Origin: Adiantum capillus-veneris
Lineage: Eukaryota; Streptophyta; Polypodiopsida; Polypodiales; Pteridaceae
Assembly (NCBI GenBank): GCA_014529385.2
Contig: CM043953.1
Span: 80,856,338 to 80,920,337 of the forward strand
Reading direction: 5' to 3'
DNA length: 64,000 nucleotides
Both the position numbers and the translations under genes were made by a program. This document shows positions 11,049 to 23,100 of the stretch, piece after piece. The notes below the pieces were generated by a model, which saw only the letters and a list, made by a program, of their open reading frames with translations, ran no database searches and was not told where the DNA came from. Positions within the stretch are counted from its first letter, which is position 1, and each line of letters starts with the position of its first letter.

Positions 11049-11267
11049 TGTTGGAATTAGGGTTGCAGAGAAACGCACACAGCTTGGAGAAGGCGACGGA
11101 AGCTCAAGGCACACAATAGAGAGAGTGTTACTTAGTGTGCAATGGAAAGATAGATAGCGATGGGCGTATATACAATGCATGGGGGAAAAAACCTCCTAAA
11201 GAGGGAAAAAATGCCCCGGCGGTCCTAGTGTGTTCACACACATCACTACCACATGTATATGGTAACA
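11049..11267 (-). mobile_element. C1 3' LTR (219 bp)
   Basis: In minus orientation it runs from TGTTACCAT to CTAATTCCAACA. A G-rich tract (CCACAGGGGGATT on the minus strand, 11268-11280) precedes it as PPT. It differs from the C0 LTR mainly by small indels. Confidence 0.92.
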
Positions 11268-11388
11268 AATCCCCCTGTGGAGTGATGCGGTGAACGAGAG
11301 CTGGCACATGAGTAAAGGGAAGTGCCATGCCCTGAGGACATGATCAGTCCACAAAGGGGAGTAAGCCCAAAGCTTTGCGGAAAGCTTC

Positions 11389-12987
11389 TCACTTCTCACG
11401 AGACAATGCCTTTGTGAAAAGATCTGCAAGGTTGTCCTGTGTTGGCACATAAGCCAAGCTGATCTCTCCTGCTGAGAGCCTCTCCCTGACATAGTGGTAA
11501 TGCACCTCAATGTGCTTTGTGCGAGCATGAAAAACAGGGTTCCTCACAACTGCCAATGCGCTCTGACTGTCAATGTAGATAACACGCAAATCAGCCATAA
11601 GGCGTCTGAGCCATACACACTCAACCGTAGCTGTGAAGATTGTCTTGTACTCAGCCTCACAACTCGAAGTGGCCACAGTAGGTTGCTTCTTGCTCAACCA
11701 TGATATACATGAACTGCCAAGCATGAAACAAAAACCACTTGTGGACACTTGCATGTCAAAACAACCAGCCCAATCTGAGTCCGAAAAAGCATGTAAGGCT
11801 GGCGGCAATGATCCCCCCTTGGGATAAAACAAGCCAAGATGTAAAGTGCCACTAAGGTAGTAGAAAATCCTCTTGACAGCCTGCCAATGCTTAGACCTTG
11901 GGCTATGCATAAATCTACTGACCTGTGAGACTGCAAACTGAATATCTGGCCGCGTGTTGCATATATAAATGAGGCAGCCAACAACAGTTTGGTAAAGAGT
12001 GACATCAGCAGGATCGCCAGTATCATGTAGACTCAACTTTCAACCTGTTTCCATGGGAGTGGCAATAGGTTTGCAATCCTCAAGTCCAAATTTACATAGC
12101 AATGTCTCTATGTAACTTTTTTGACACAAGGCAATACCATTATCACACTGCTTAAAGTGTATACCCAAGTAATGATGCAACAGCCCCAAATCTTTCATCT
12201 TGAAAGTAGCATTCAAATCAGCCTTAAATTCAGCAATATGTCTCTCATTTGGTCCAGTGATCAGCAAATCATCTACATAAAGAACCACAATGAGAAGTAC
12301 ATCACCCTCACGCTTTACATACAATGTGCTTTCTGTTGGACTGTTACGATAGCCTTGTTTGACGAAATGAGTGTCAGCTTTCTCATACCAAGCACGAGGA
12401 GATTGCTTCAACCCATACAAAGCCTTGTTACATTTGCACACTTTGTCCTCTTGTCCTTTCTTGACAAAACCGCGAGGTTGTGTTACATAAACTTCCTCAA
12501 ATATGTCACCATTCAAGAAAGCAGTAATAATGTCTCATTGATGTACATCCCAACCAAAATGATCTGCCAATGCACATAGAAAATGCACAGTAGTCATACG
12601 ACAAGTGGGAGCAAAAGTCTCTTCATAATCTATGCCTTTTTGCTGTGCATAACCCTTTGCAACAAGTCGAGCCTTATGGCAATCAATCTTACTATTCGTC
12701 TTGCGTTTCATTTTGTAAACCCACATCGTACCAATGGGCTTTTTGCCAGGAGGCAAATCACATAAAGTCCATGTGCCATTTTCTATAAGTACATCGTATT
12801 CTGATTGCATGGCAGCCATCCAATTTTTTGAATTCTGTGCTTCATCAAAAGATAGAGGCTCCTCAACATCATGTAAGCTAGACACAGCCAAAGCATAACA
12901 ATCTGATGCATAAGATGCATGGTGAGAGCCTGAACGCGTACAACTAGACAAAGGTGCATCCAATTTACTGTCACGCAAAGTGTGCAC
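11389..12987 (-). pseudogene. pol: C1 copia reverse transcriptase and RNase H
   Basis: One minus-strand frame runs from 12987 to 11389, broken by stops at 12535 (TGA) and 12037 (TGA). The N-terminal RT has AMQSEYDVLIENGTWTL, KARLVAKGYAQQKGIDYEETFAP and, after the first stop, TAFLNGDIFEEVYVTQPRGF. The catalytic YVDD box is intact in VVLYVDDLLITG (about 12278). Connection and RNase H follow, with DIQFAVSQVSRFMHS, SCEAEYKT and [11 protein letters not shown], ending in VPTQDNLADLFTKALSREK. The first stop sits where copia proteins have the Met of VHQMD. Two lesions in some 530 codons suggest a fairly young inactive copy. Confidence 0.92.
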
Positions 12988-13207
12988 AAGCCATTACCTA
13001 TAGCCTGCTCATTTTCAGCCCTTTCCTCATCAAGTACATCATGTACATCTGTATCATGTACATTTGCCTCATTGGAACTTTCATTCGTATTTCCACCACT
13101 GAAAAGAGGCAACAAAGTGTCATAAATGTCCTGTGAGCTTATAGTACTGTCTCTAGTACATCATAGCAAGGACTGAACAGAATCTTCCACAAACACTACA
13201 TCCCGTG
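12988..13207 (-). pseudogene. C1 integrase-RT linker
   Basis: The minus strand encodes the variable linker between integrase and RT (SRDVVFVED-like start, then an Asn/Asp-rich stretch NESSNEANVHDTDVHDV). It is frameshifted relative to the RT and carries one stop near 13160. The gypsy LTR starts immediately at 13208, within the RDV segment. Confidence 0.65.
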
Positions 13208-14125
13208 TGTCATAATAATCAATATCTAATTCTCCTAAATGATTTTCTCATATTAAACTGATCATTTAATGTGGGGAAGGCCAGGGGAGAAAAAGCTAAA
13301 ATATTGGTTAAGCTAGCAGACCGGCCACAGTAGGGATCCAAAGGAGGGAAAATAGGGATCCAAATGGGGGGGGGCATCTGCAAAAGAGCCATGTGCAACA
13401 ATGGGCTAAAAAGACCCTAAGGTTCAGCCCATGAAGACTTCCAAAATGCTAAGGTTCCAAAATTCAAAGGTTGTGTCCAAAGGTCAACCCTAGGGAAAAT
13501 TGGATGCTTTGTGTGTGCCCTAAAAGTCTTTGCACATCCCTACATGGGAGGGGGCGAGCCCTAAAGGTAGGGGATGAGAGAGAAAGCCACACACACACAC
13601 ACACACACACACACAAAGGCTCCATTTACACAAAGGGAATGAGGGACACATGTCAGCTCCCTAGGCCAGATGCCCACAAGGTGTGCCCAATTTCTATTGG
13701 ATGACCCTTGAAGTGGACCAATGAAAATTAAGCTAGAGTAAATCTAGTTTAATTAATTTAAAAACATTTAATAAAAGAAACCAATGAGAATTAAGTCTCC
13801 TAGAAGACTATTGGGCAGTCTCCCAAGGGGTCCAATGAGCATTCAGGAGCCCCATGGCTTGCCTAATTCCTATTGGCCAGGAGGCAAAGGGGTCCAATGA
13901 GAGTTTAGTTTAATTATTTAATTACCTAAAGCTCTCACAAAAGGGGAAAGGGGGACACATGTCAGAAGGCTATCACTTATGCTGCTTAATTGTAATTGGC
14001 TTGCTTGGGGAGGGCCAATGAGGCTTCAGCAAGAGCAATTAGCAAGAGGGCTCGCCCAAGAGAGAGAGGAGGCTGATTTTTGCAAGGCATTATCACACAC
14101 ACACACACACTCACACAAGCTCATG
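13208..14125 (+). mobile_element. G1 5' LTR, 3' part deleted
   Basis: It starts TGTCATAATAATC and matches 18080-19021 with few differences: scattered substitutions and a shorter AC tract (13588-13615 against 18458-18510). At about 14125 it passes directly into gag sequence. The LTR end, PBS, leader and most of gag are gone. A TGT shared by both partners marks the junction, suggesting a microhomology-mediated deletion. Confidence 0.9.
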
Positions 14126-17100
14126 TGTCCAAAAGTCTCCTAAGGGCAACTCCAACAAAGCTAAAGAGGAGGGAGTTTACAAAGGTAAGAATAAAATCTC
14201 TCCTAAAGAGCTTGAGCGTTATCGTAAGGATAACCGGTGTTTCAAGTGCGGCGAACAAGGGCATGCGTACCGCGCTTGTCCCCAAAAGAACAACCGCCAA
14301 GATCCTCCTAGAGCTTCCTTGGTTGAAATCCAAGAGGAGGAGACTCACCAAACTCACCACAAAGGATCTCCTCTATGCTATGCTTGGGGAAAGGTAAGAG
14401 AACATGATGCTTTTATTCTCTTTGACCCTGGTTCTACTCACAATTTTATATCTATAGAGTTGGCCACCAAGCTAGGAATACAATCGTACGAGATGGGAGA
14501 TGTCCTACCCGCAGACAGTGCCTTCAAGGGGCAAGAAGCTTCAGTCACTCCCTTAATCGGGAAATTGAGGCTTCATGTCCAAGGCTATGTGGACAAAGAG
14601 GAATTCTTTATCTCTCCTCTCAAGCATGAGGATGTAATCCTAGGGGCACCATGGTTTGACCGCCTGGCTACCGATGTTAAATTTCCTGAAAGGAGAATCT
14701 CCTTTAAGTTCAGCGAAAAAGACATGTATATAGATGCTAAGGAAATGGGTAACACCATCCCCATTGTACATACACCAGCTTTCAACAAGTCAATAAAGAG
14801 CTCTATTTCCGTGTACATGATTTTTGTTAAAGACTCTCAAAATGAACCTAATGTTTTAGCAAAAGAAAATAAAAGCAACCAAAAGGAGTTAGAGTTATCC
14901 AATTTTCTCAAGGGGTTTCAAGATGTTTTTATTGACGACATCCCTTGTGAGCTACCTCCTAAACGAGGTAATGATGACCATGCAATTGAACTTCTTCCAG
15001 GAAGTTCACCGCCTAATAAACCTCCTTATAGAGTTTCTCAAGCTCAACAAGAGGAGATTATGCGGCAAGTGCATGAGTTAGAAGGGTATGGTTAGGCCAA
15101 GCTCATCTCCATTTTTCTCACCTGTGCTATTAGTGCAAAAGAAAGACGGCACATATCGTATGTGTGTCGACTATAGAGCACTAAATAGGATCACTATCAA
15201 GAATAGGTTTCCCGTTCCATGGGTAGAAGACCTATTTGATAAGCTACAAGGATCGACCTACTTCAGTAGGGTTGACCTAAAAAGTGGCTATCATCAAATA
15301 AGGATAGTTGATCAAGACATTGTAAAGACCGCATTTCGTACTACATTTGGTCTTTATGAATACATTGTCATGCCTTTTGGCTTGACCAATGCACCAGCCA
15401 CATTCAACCGCTTGATGGAGAAGTTGTTCAGGCCTCATCGAACCTTCACTGGAGTGTTCTTTGATGATATTATCATCTACTCTAATTCATTGGAGGAACA
15501 CAAGCAACACCTCCAGGTAATATTTCAAGTTTTAAGAGAGAATAAACTTTATGTTAATCGAAAGAAAAGTGAATTTTTCTTGCAAGAGATTCAGTATTTA
15601 GGTAACATTATCTCTCAAGATGTCATCCAAATGGATCCATCCAAGTTAGAGGTAATAAAAGGATGGCCTAAACCAAGGAATCTTCATGAACTAAGAAGCT
15701 TCATATGTATGTGTGCATACTATAGACGCTTCATAGAAAAGTTCTCACAAATTGCGGGACCATTAAATGACCTAACAAAGAAAAGCGTTAGGTATACATG
15801 GTCTGCTAAGGAGAACAATGCTTTCTAAAAGCTTATCTCTCAACCTGTGCTTACACTACCGGATCTCTCAAAACCATTTGAGGTCCAATGCGATGCTTGT
15901 GGTGATTGCCTTGGAGCTGTTTTTCTCCAAGAAGGGTACGCCATAGGCTATGAGAGTCGAAGGCTCGACCCTGTTGAGCAAGCTCTAGCCATATACGAAA
16001 AGGAACTCCTTGCAGTTCTACATGCCTTAGATTCATGGAAGCACTATTTATTGGGGACTCCTTTCATTCTGCGAACCGATCACCAAAGTCTTAAGTACTT
16101 CATGACGCAGACCAAGCTCTCCGACAAACAAATGAGGTGGGAAAATTTCCTGTCGCAATTTCATTTTTATATTGGTCACATTGCTGGCAAGCATAATCAA
16201 GTAGCTGATGCACTCTCAAGACGGCCGAGAGTGAATGCGGTTTCCATAGCAACTCACAATGATCTATCTTCAATGATAGATGAGTATGCTATTGATCCCG
16301 ATTTTAGAGATGTGATTTCAGCCCTTGCATTAGGGAAGAAAGAAGAACCATTTACTTTACAAGATGGTTATCTTCTCTATGGCAATAGACTATGCGTTAC
16401 TAACTCACTACGTGAGAAAGTAATGTATGAATCTCATGCTCCACCTTATGCGGGGCATAGAGGGATTCAGTCTACCTTAAAGGGAATTGAAACATATTTC
16501 TATTGGCCTACCATGAAAGTGAACATACAAGAGTATGTTTCCAAATGTGTGGTATGCCAAAAGACAAAATTTGATAGAGGGAAGCAACTTGGATTGCTTC
16601 AACCCTTGCCAATCCCTAATTCACCATGGGAGAGCATATCCATGGATTTTATCTTTGGATTGCCTAAGTCTATCCATGGGAATACAGGAATATGGACGAT
16701 AGTAGACAGGTTTAGTAAACAAGCTCATTTTATACCTGTCAAAAAGACTATCAAAGCCCATCAAATGGCAACCCTCTTTATTTCACAAATTTTCAAGTAC
16801 CATGGCTTGCCCATGTCCATAGTGTCGGATAGAGATCCTCAATGACCAGTAATTTCTGGAAGGGTCTCTTTGGGAATTTAGGAACAAGAGTAAACTTCTC
16901 TTCGGCCTATCATCCACAAACTGATGGCCAAAGTGAAATAGATAACCTAACCATTCTCGATCTACTAAAAGCCTATGTAACGGAAGTAGATCAAAGATCC
17001 CAATGGGAGAATTACTTACCCTTAGTGGAGTATGCTTACAATAACACTGTACATACTTCCACGAGAAAAGCACCTTTCGAGGTAATTGAGGGAAGATCAA

Positions 17101-17723
17101 AAAGTCCCTTGCTACTTAAGGTACATGGGAAGATCTTCGTTGCAGATGAGTATAGCCGAGACCTACAAGAATCTTTCCAAAAGATTAAGGGTGCTATCTC
17201 TATCTCACAGCAAAGGCAAAAGGCTGCTGCTGACAAGCACAAAAGAGCCGAAGCCTTTAAAGAAAATGATTGGGTCTTGCTAAAGTTTCCCAAGGCTCGA
17301 TTAAGGCACACAACGGGCAAGAATCCTACGGGTCACCAAAAGTACTATGCTAAACTAGCAAAAAGGTACTATGGTCCCTTTCAGATTCTTAGGTCAATCA
17401 ATGAGATGGCCTATCAACTCAAGTTGCCCAATCATTGGCTCATACACAATGCTTTTCATGTGAGCCTATTAAAGCCTTACAAAGGAGAGCCACCTCAAGA
17501 ACCAACTATTGAAGACCCACCGGAGATCGAGGACCAAGAAGAGGTGCTGCATCCCGAGTCCATTCTCCGACATGAAGACAAGGTACTAAGAGGCGGTAAG
17601 ACTATCCGACGATATCTTATTAAGTTTAAGAATTATCCTTTTGAAGATGCTAGATGGATGCAAGGCATACAATTAAAGGATAACCTAAACCTTGTCGATG
17701 CTTACAATGCTTCCCAAGAGTAA
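14126..17723 (+). pseudogene. pol: G1 chromovirus gag(partial)-pol
   Basis: It begins late in gag, just before the CCHC knuckle (CFKCGEQGHAYRAC). Retropepsin follows with FDPGSTHNFIS. RT (15088-15828) has the FFDDIIIYS box. RNase H (from 15847) has CDACGDCLGAV and TDHQSLKYF. The HHCC integrase has MDFIFGLP, IVSDRDP and HPQTDGQSE. The C-terminus is chromodomain-like (VLRGGKTIRRYLIKFKNYPFEDARW). Lesions relative to G2 are a 5-base deletion near 15083 (frameshift), a GAA-to-TAA stop at about 15826 and a small deletion near 16843 (frameshift). The 11 bases missing in G2 near 23066 are present here. Chromodomains in this position target insertion to chromatin in related elements. Confidence 0.93.
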
Positions 17724-18079
17724 GCAAATGTACAAAATGTTAAAAATGAACAAAATTTTTGTCTTATAAGACTCTCTTTTTCTTTATTTGTGCACAAAAA
17801 TGATGTAGTATGCATGCTTAGATCAAGTTTGCGGAGACGACGTCTCCCAAACACCAAGTAGAGCTTGTCACTCTACTATGGAAGACTGATAGGACTAATG
17901 TGCAGACATGCTTGCTGCAGCCTCAGGCTCTCAAGCGCCAAATGGACTAGTCATCCATTGTGGAATGATGTCGTAGGGTAACATAGGGATCCTCTACCCG
18001 CTAAGAAAAGGACTCATGAACATTCTTTATCTTCTCTACACCATAGTCGAGGACGACTATGATTTCAAGAGAGAGGTAA
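17724..18079 (+). other. G1 3' untranslated region and PPT
   Basis: About 350 bases lie between the pol stop and the shared LTR. The stretch ends in AAGAGAGAGGTAA against the TGTCATAATAATC start, which is the polypurine tract position. No gene is seen. Confidence 0.75.
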
Positions 18080-18457
18080 TGTCATAATAATCAATATCTA
18101 ATTCTCCTAAATGATTTTCTCATATTAAACTGATCATTTAATGTGGGGAAGGCCAGGGGAGAAAAAGCTAAAATATTGGTTAAGCTAGCAGACCGGCCAC
18201 AGTAGGGATCCAAAGGAGGGAAAATAGGGATCCAAAGGGGGGGGCCATCTGCAAAAAAGCCATGTGCAACAATGGGCTAAAAAGACCCTAAGGTTCAGCC
18301 CATCAAGACTTCCAAAATGCTAAGGTTCCAAAATTCAAAGGTTGTGTCCAAAGGTCAACCCTAGGGAAAATTGGATGCTTTGTGTGTGACCTAAAAGTCT
18401 TTGCACATCCCTACATGGGAGGGGGCGAGCCCTAAAGGTAGGGGATGAGAGAGAAAG

Positions 18458-18503
<46 letters not shown>

Positions 18504-19709
18504 ACACACAGGCTCCCTTTACACAAAGCGAATGAGGGACACATGTCAGCTCCCTAGGCCAGATGCCCACAAGGTGTGCCCAATTTCTATTGGATGACCC
18601 TTGAAGTGGACCAATGAAAATTAAGCTAGAGTAAATCTAGTTTAATTAATTTAAAAACATTTAATAAAAGAAACCAATGAGAATTAAGTCTCCTAGAAGA
18701 CTATTGGGCAGTCTCCCAAGGGGTCCAATGAGCATTCAGGAGCCCCATGGCTTGCCTAATTCCTATTGGCCAGGAGGCAAAGGGGTCCAATGAGAGTTTA
18801 GTTTAATTATTTAATTACCTAAAGCTCTCACAAAAGGGGAAAGGGGGACACATGTCAGAAGGCTATCACTTATGCTGCTTAATTGTAATTGGCTTGACTT
18901 GGGGAGGGCCAATGAGGCTTCAGCAAGAGCAATTAGCAAGAGGGCTCGCCCAAGAGAGAGAGGAGGCTGATTTTTGCAAGGCATTATCACACACACACAC
19001 ACACTCACACAAGCTCATGTGTGAAGAAAGAGAAGACTATCTCTTCCCAAGCTTTAATGGAGAACTCATCACCTACTCCAAGCTTGTGAGATAGAAGCCT
19101 ACATCAACACTCTCTTGGCATGTGGATGCAAATCCAACCAAGATCCAAGCTTCAATGCATGCTCATCTCCTCTACCAAGCTAATTACTAAGCTAAGCTAT
19201 GCTACATATGAGTGATTATGTGAGGAGATGTACATCTTGCTCGTAAGATACTCCTTCTTCCTCTCAATCTACTCTCATACCCTGCTAGCTCTCACCATCT
19301 TCGAAGGTGTGTGAGGTCTTGGGTCTGAGAACGAGGATAATTCAAGTTGTGTTTGTTAAGTGTTTTGCTTAGTGCATGAAGTTTCCATCTTCATTGCACT
19401 AGCTAGTCTTGAAGGAACACAAAGAATTGTATTGTACAATGTCTCTCTTGATGGGAGAAACCATAATACAAAGCCTTTTGGAGGGGGGACTGGCTCCATG
19501 AAAATCCGGTCCTCAACTGTTTTCAATAGCTTAATTTCTCTCTCTTTTGAAAGTATTGTCGATGCTATCTAACTAGGTGTTATGCTTTTTGTTGCTCTCT
19601 CCACCCAAGCACTATTGTAATTCTCATTAGGAATCTATTCTAATGAAATGCCCACTGTGTTCATGCTAATTTCTGCTACACATAAGTTATTAGGCCATTA
19701 AATGTTACA
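18080..19709 (+). mobile_element. Shared full-length G LTR (1,630 bp)
   Basis: It runs from TGTCATAATAATC to AATGTTACA, with PPT sequence on the left and a PBS one base after the right end. Two AC microsatellites lie inside (18458-18510 and 18988-19011). The sequence is reused by G1 and G2. The 80-codon frame at 18852-19094 and others inside are not genes. Confidence 0.93.
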
Positions 19710-19710
19710 T

Positions 19711-19722
19711 TGGTATCAGAGC
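19711..19722 (+). promoter_or_regulatory. G2 primer binding site (initiator Met tRNA)
   Basis: TGGTATCAGAGC is the standard complement of the plant initiator-Met tRNA 3' end, one base downstream of the LTR terminus. Confidence 0.95.
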
Positions 19723-20126
19723 TCAAGGTTTCTCTTTTCTTGCTCAAGAAGGGAGGTCCTCAAGCTAGCTACAAATGGTTGGTATTATTAATCGCCTGTG
19801 AGTAAGTAGAATAGGGATTTTTCAGCCTTGCAGTGCGCCTGCCTTCGTGCAGTTAACGAGGTATCACCGTCGAGAGCTATGGTCTTAATAGTGGAGTCCT
19901 ACGGGGCTTGCCTACGGCTTAACCACTATTGAGCTATTAGAAGCTTGACAGGAGCCGGTGCTATTTTGGTGTCGAAAGACCCTCTCTTCTATTCCTTGCA
20001 ATTAATGGTATTCGAGCCGCGGGTACAATAGCTTGAGTGCTTTTTCTAAAGGGGTAAAGAGGAGTAGAAACTAGGGCTTGAAGTGCCAAAGTACACCTAA
20101 AACGTTTACACCTAAAAGTTGTTAGA
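19723..20126 (+). other. G2 leader
   Basis: About 400 bases lie between PBS and the probable gag ATG at 20127. No ORF of note. Confidence 0.7.
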
Positions 20127-23100
20127 ATGGTTGACAATAGTAAAGAGAGTGAAATTAATGTTGATAACTTTGATTTTGCTCATGCGCAAGCTACTAATGA
20201 TGCTTCAATGCTTGTTAACTATCTTGTTTCTAGGCTTCAACAAGCCATGGGAATTTCCATCTCTCCAAAGTGAAGTGCAACGGCAGCTCCGTGCTCACGG
20301 GATTCTCCAAGCTCATCACCATGACGAGAGAACACCTAGGAAGCCTCCTTGTGAGACTACCAAAAGAGATCTCTCTCCGATTCGGCAAGAAGAAGAGAAT
20401 CCATATGAAGGGCTCAAGAATTTACTTCTTGATGATGCATCTCCTTCCCAAAGGAGAACTCAAGAGCCTCCACCGAAGGAACGAGAAAGAAGGGAGGCTC
20501 CCGCCACCTCGGCGGAGATGGCTCCACGAAGACGGCGGGCTAAACGCTCTCCATCACCACCAAAGCAGAGAAGACCATCACACTCTTCTCCACGCCATAA
20601 TTCAAAGAGGGATGATAAAAAGCAAGAGAAGAAAAAGGCGAGAAAGAGGACACCCTCTTCTCCATCTTCTTCATCCTCTTCCTCTTATGAAAGCTATGGT
20701 GAAGACGACAAAGATCAAGACAAGAAAAAGGCGAGAAAGAGGTCACCCTCTTCTCCACCTTCTTCAAATTCTTCACCTTCTGAAGAAAGTGATGGTGCAA
20801 CCTTTGAACCATCAAAAAGAAGAGGCCATAGGAAATCCTATGCCGCATGGAAGAGGTCGTCCAAGTTGAAGAAATTCAAAGAGGGAGGGAAGAGCATCTC
20901 TTTCCTTACCTATGATGGTACCTTTGTTGCTACGGACAAAGTCTTGGCCTTTATCCAACAATTCGATGCGGCGTTTGGAGATGAGGGCTTCACGGAGTCC
21001 TCTAAGCTACGCCATGTAGCTATGCACTTTCAAGAGTCCGCCAGACAATGGTGGTCTAGCCTACGAGCCAACGGTGAAGCTCCACGAACATGGAAAGCTT
21101 TAAGAGCTTCCATTATGAAGCAGTTTTTGGCCACCGATGCCAAAGACAAAGTACTCATCGAATGGCGAAGCTTAAAGCTCTCTCCCAATGAATCTATCCA
21201 CAAATATGTAGACAAGTTTTGGGACCTACAACTCAAAGCCTCTGTCTTCAAAAAGTTGGATTTTGGAGAGCAAAAGCAACAATTTTGTGCGGGCTTAACC
21301 GAAGAAATGGCGGAGTATGTCAACTCCCAAAGACCACGTACCATATCGGCGGTAATACACCACACTATGATTGCCTCTCGAATCAATTTCCAAACGGGGG
21401 CAAAAAGAAATAATAAGCCCCCGGAAAACAAGGGTTCCAATGAGCCTAAAGGGAAGGACAATGTCCAAAAGTCTCCTAAGGGCAACTCCAACAAAGCTAA
21501 AGAGAAGGGAGTTTACAAAGGTAAGAATAAAATCTCTCCTAAAGAGCTTGAGCGTTATCGTAAGGATAACCGGTGTTTCAAGTGCGGCGAACAAGGGCAT
21601 GCGTACCGCGCTTGTCCCCAAAAGAACAACCGCCAAGATCCTCCTAGAGCTTCCTTGGTTGAAATCCAAGAGGAGGAGACTCACCAAACTCACCACAAAG
21701 GATCTCCTCTATGCTATGCTTGGGGAAAGGTAAGAGAACATGATGCTTTTATTCTCTTTGACCCTTGTTCTACTCACAATTTTATATCTATAGAGTTGGC
21801 CACCAAGCTAGGAATACAATCGTACGAGATGGGAGATGTCCTACCCGCAGACAGTGCCTTCAAGGGGCAAGAAGCTTCAGTCACTCCCTTAATCGGGAAA
21901 TTGAGGCTTCATGTCCAAGGCTATGTGGACAAAGAGGACTTCTTTATCTCTCCTCTCAAGCATGAGGATGTAATCCTAGGGGCACCATGGTTTGACCGCC
22001 TGGCTACCGATGTTAAATTTCTTGAAAGGAGAATCTCCTTTAAGTTCAGCGAAAAAGACATGTATATAGATGCTAAGGAAATGGGTAACACCATCCCCAT
22101 TGTACATACACCAGCTTTCAACAAGTCAATAAAGAGCTCTATTTCCGGGTACATGATTTTTGTTAAAGACTCTCAAAATGAACCTAATGTTTTAGCAAAA
22201 GAAAATAAAAGCAACCAAAAGGAATTAGAGTTATCCAATTTTCTCAAGGGGTTTCAAGATGTTTTTATTGACGACATCCCTTGTGAGCTACCTCCTAAAC
22301 GAGGTAATGATGACCATGCAATTGAACTTCTTCCAGGAAGTTCACCACCTAATAAACCTCCTTATAGAGTTTCTCAAGCTCAACAAGAGGAGATTATGCG
22401 GCAAGTGCATGAGTTAGTTGAGAAGGGTATGGGTAGGCCAAGCTCATCTCCATTTTGCTCACCTGTGCTATTAGTGCAAAAGAAAGACGGCACATATCGT
22501 ATGTGTGTCGACTATAGAGCACTAAATAGGATCACTATCAAGAATAGGTTTCCCGTTCCATGGGTAGAAGACCTATTTGATAAGCTACAAGGATCGACCT
22601 ACTTCAGTAGGGTTGACCTAAAAAGTGGCTATCATCAAATAAGGATAGTTGATCAAGACATTGTAAAGACCGCATTTCGTACTACATTTGGTCTTTACGA
22701 ATACATTGTCATGCCTTTTGGCTTGACCAATGCACCAGCCACATTCAACCGCTTGATGGAGAAGTTGTTCAGGCCTCATCGAACCTTCACTGGAGTGTTC
22801 TTTGATGATATTATCATCTACTCTAATTCATTGGAGGAACACAAGCAACACCTCCAGGTAATATTTCAAGTTTTAAGAGAGAATAAACTTTATGTTAATC
22901 GAAAGAAAAGTGAATTTTTCTTGCAAGAGATTCAGTATTTAGGTCACATTATCTCTCAAGATGGCATCCAAATGGATCCATCCAAGTTAGAGGTAATAAA
23001 AGGATGGCCTAAACCAAGGAATCTTCATGAACTAAGAAGCTTCATAGGTATGTGTGCATACTATAGAAAAGTTCTCACAAATTGCGGGACTATTAAATGA

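Noticed and set aside
18852-19572. Host genes within the G LTR
   Set aside because: The frames lie wholly in an LTR and lack motifs.
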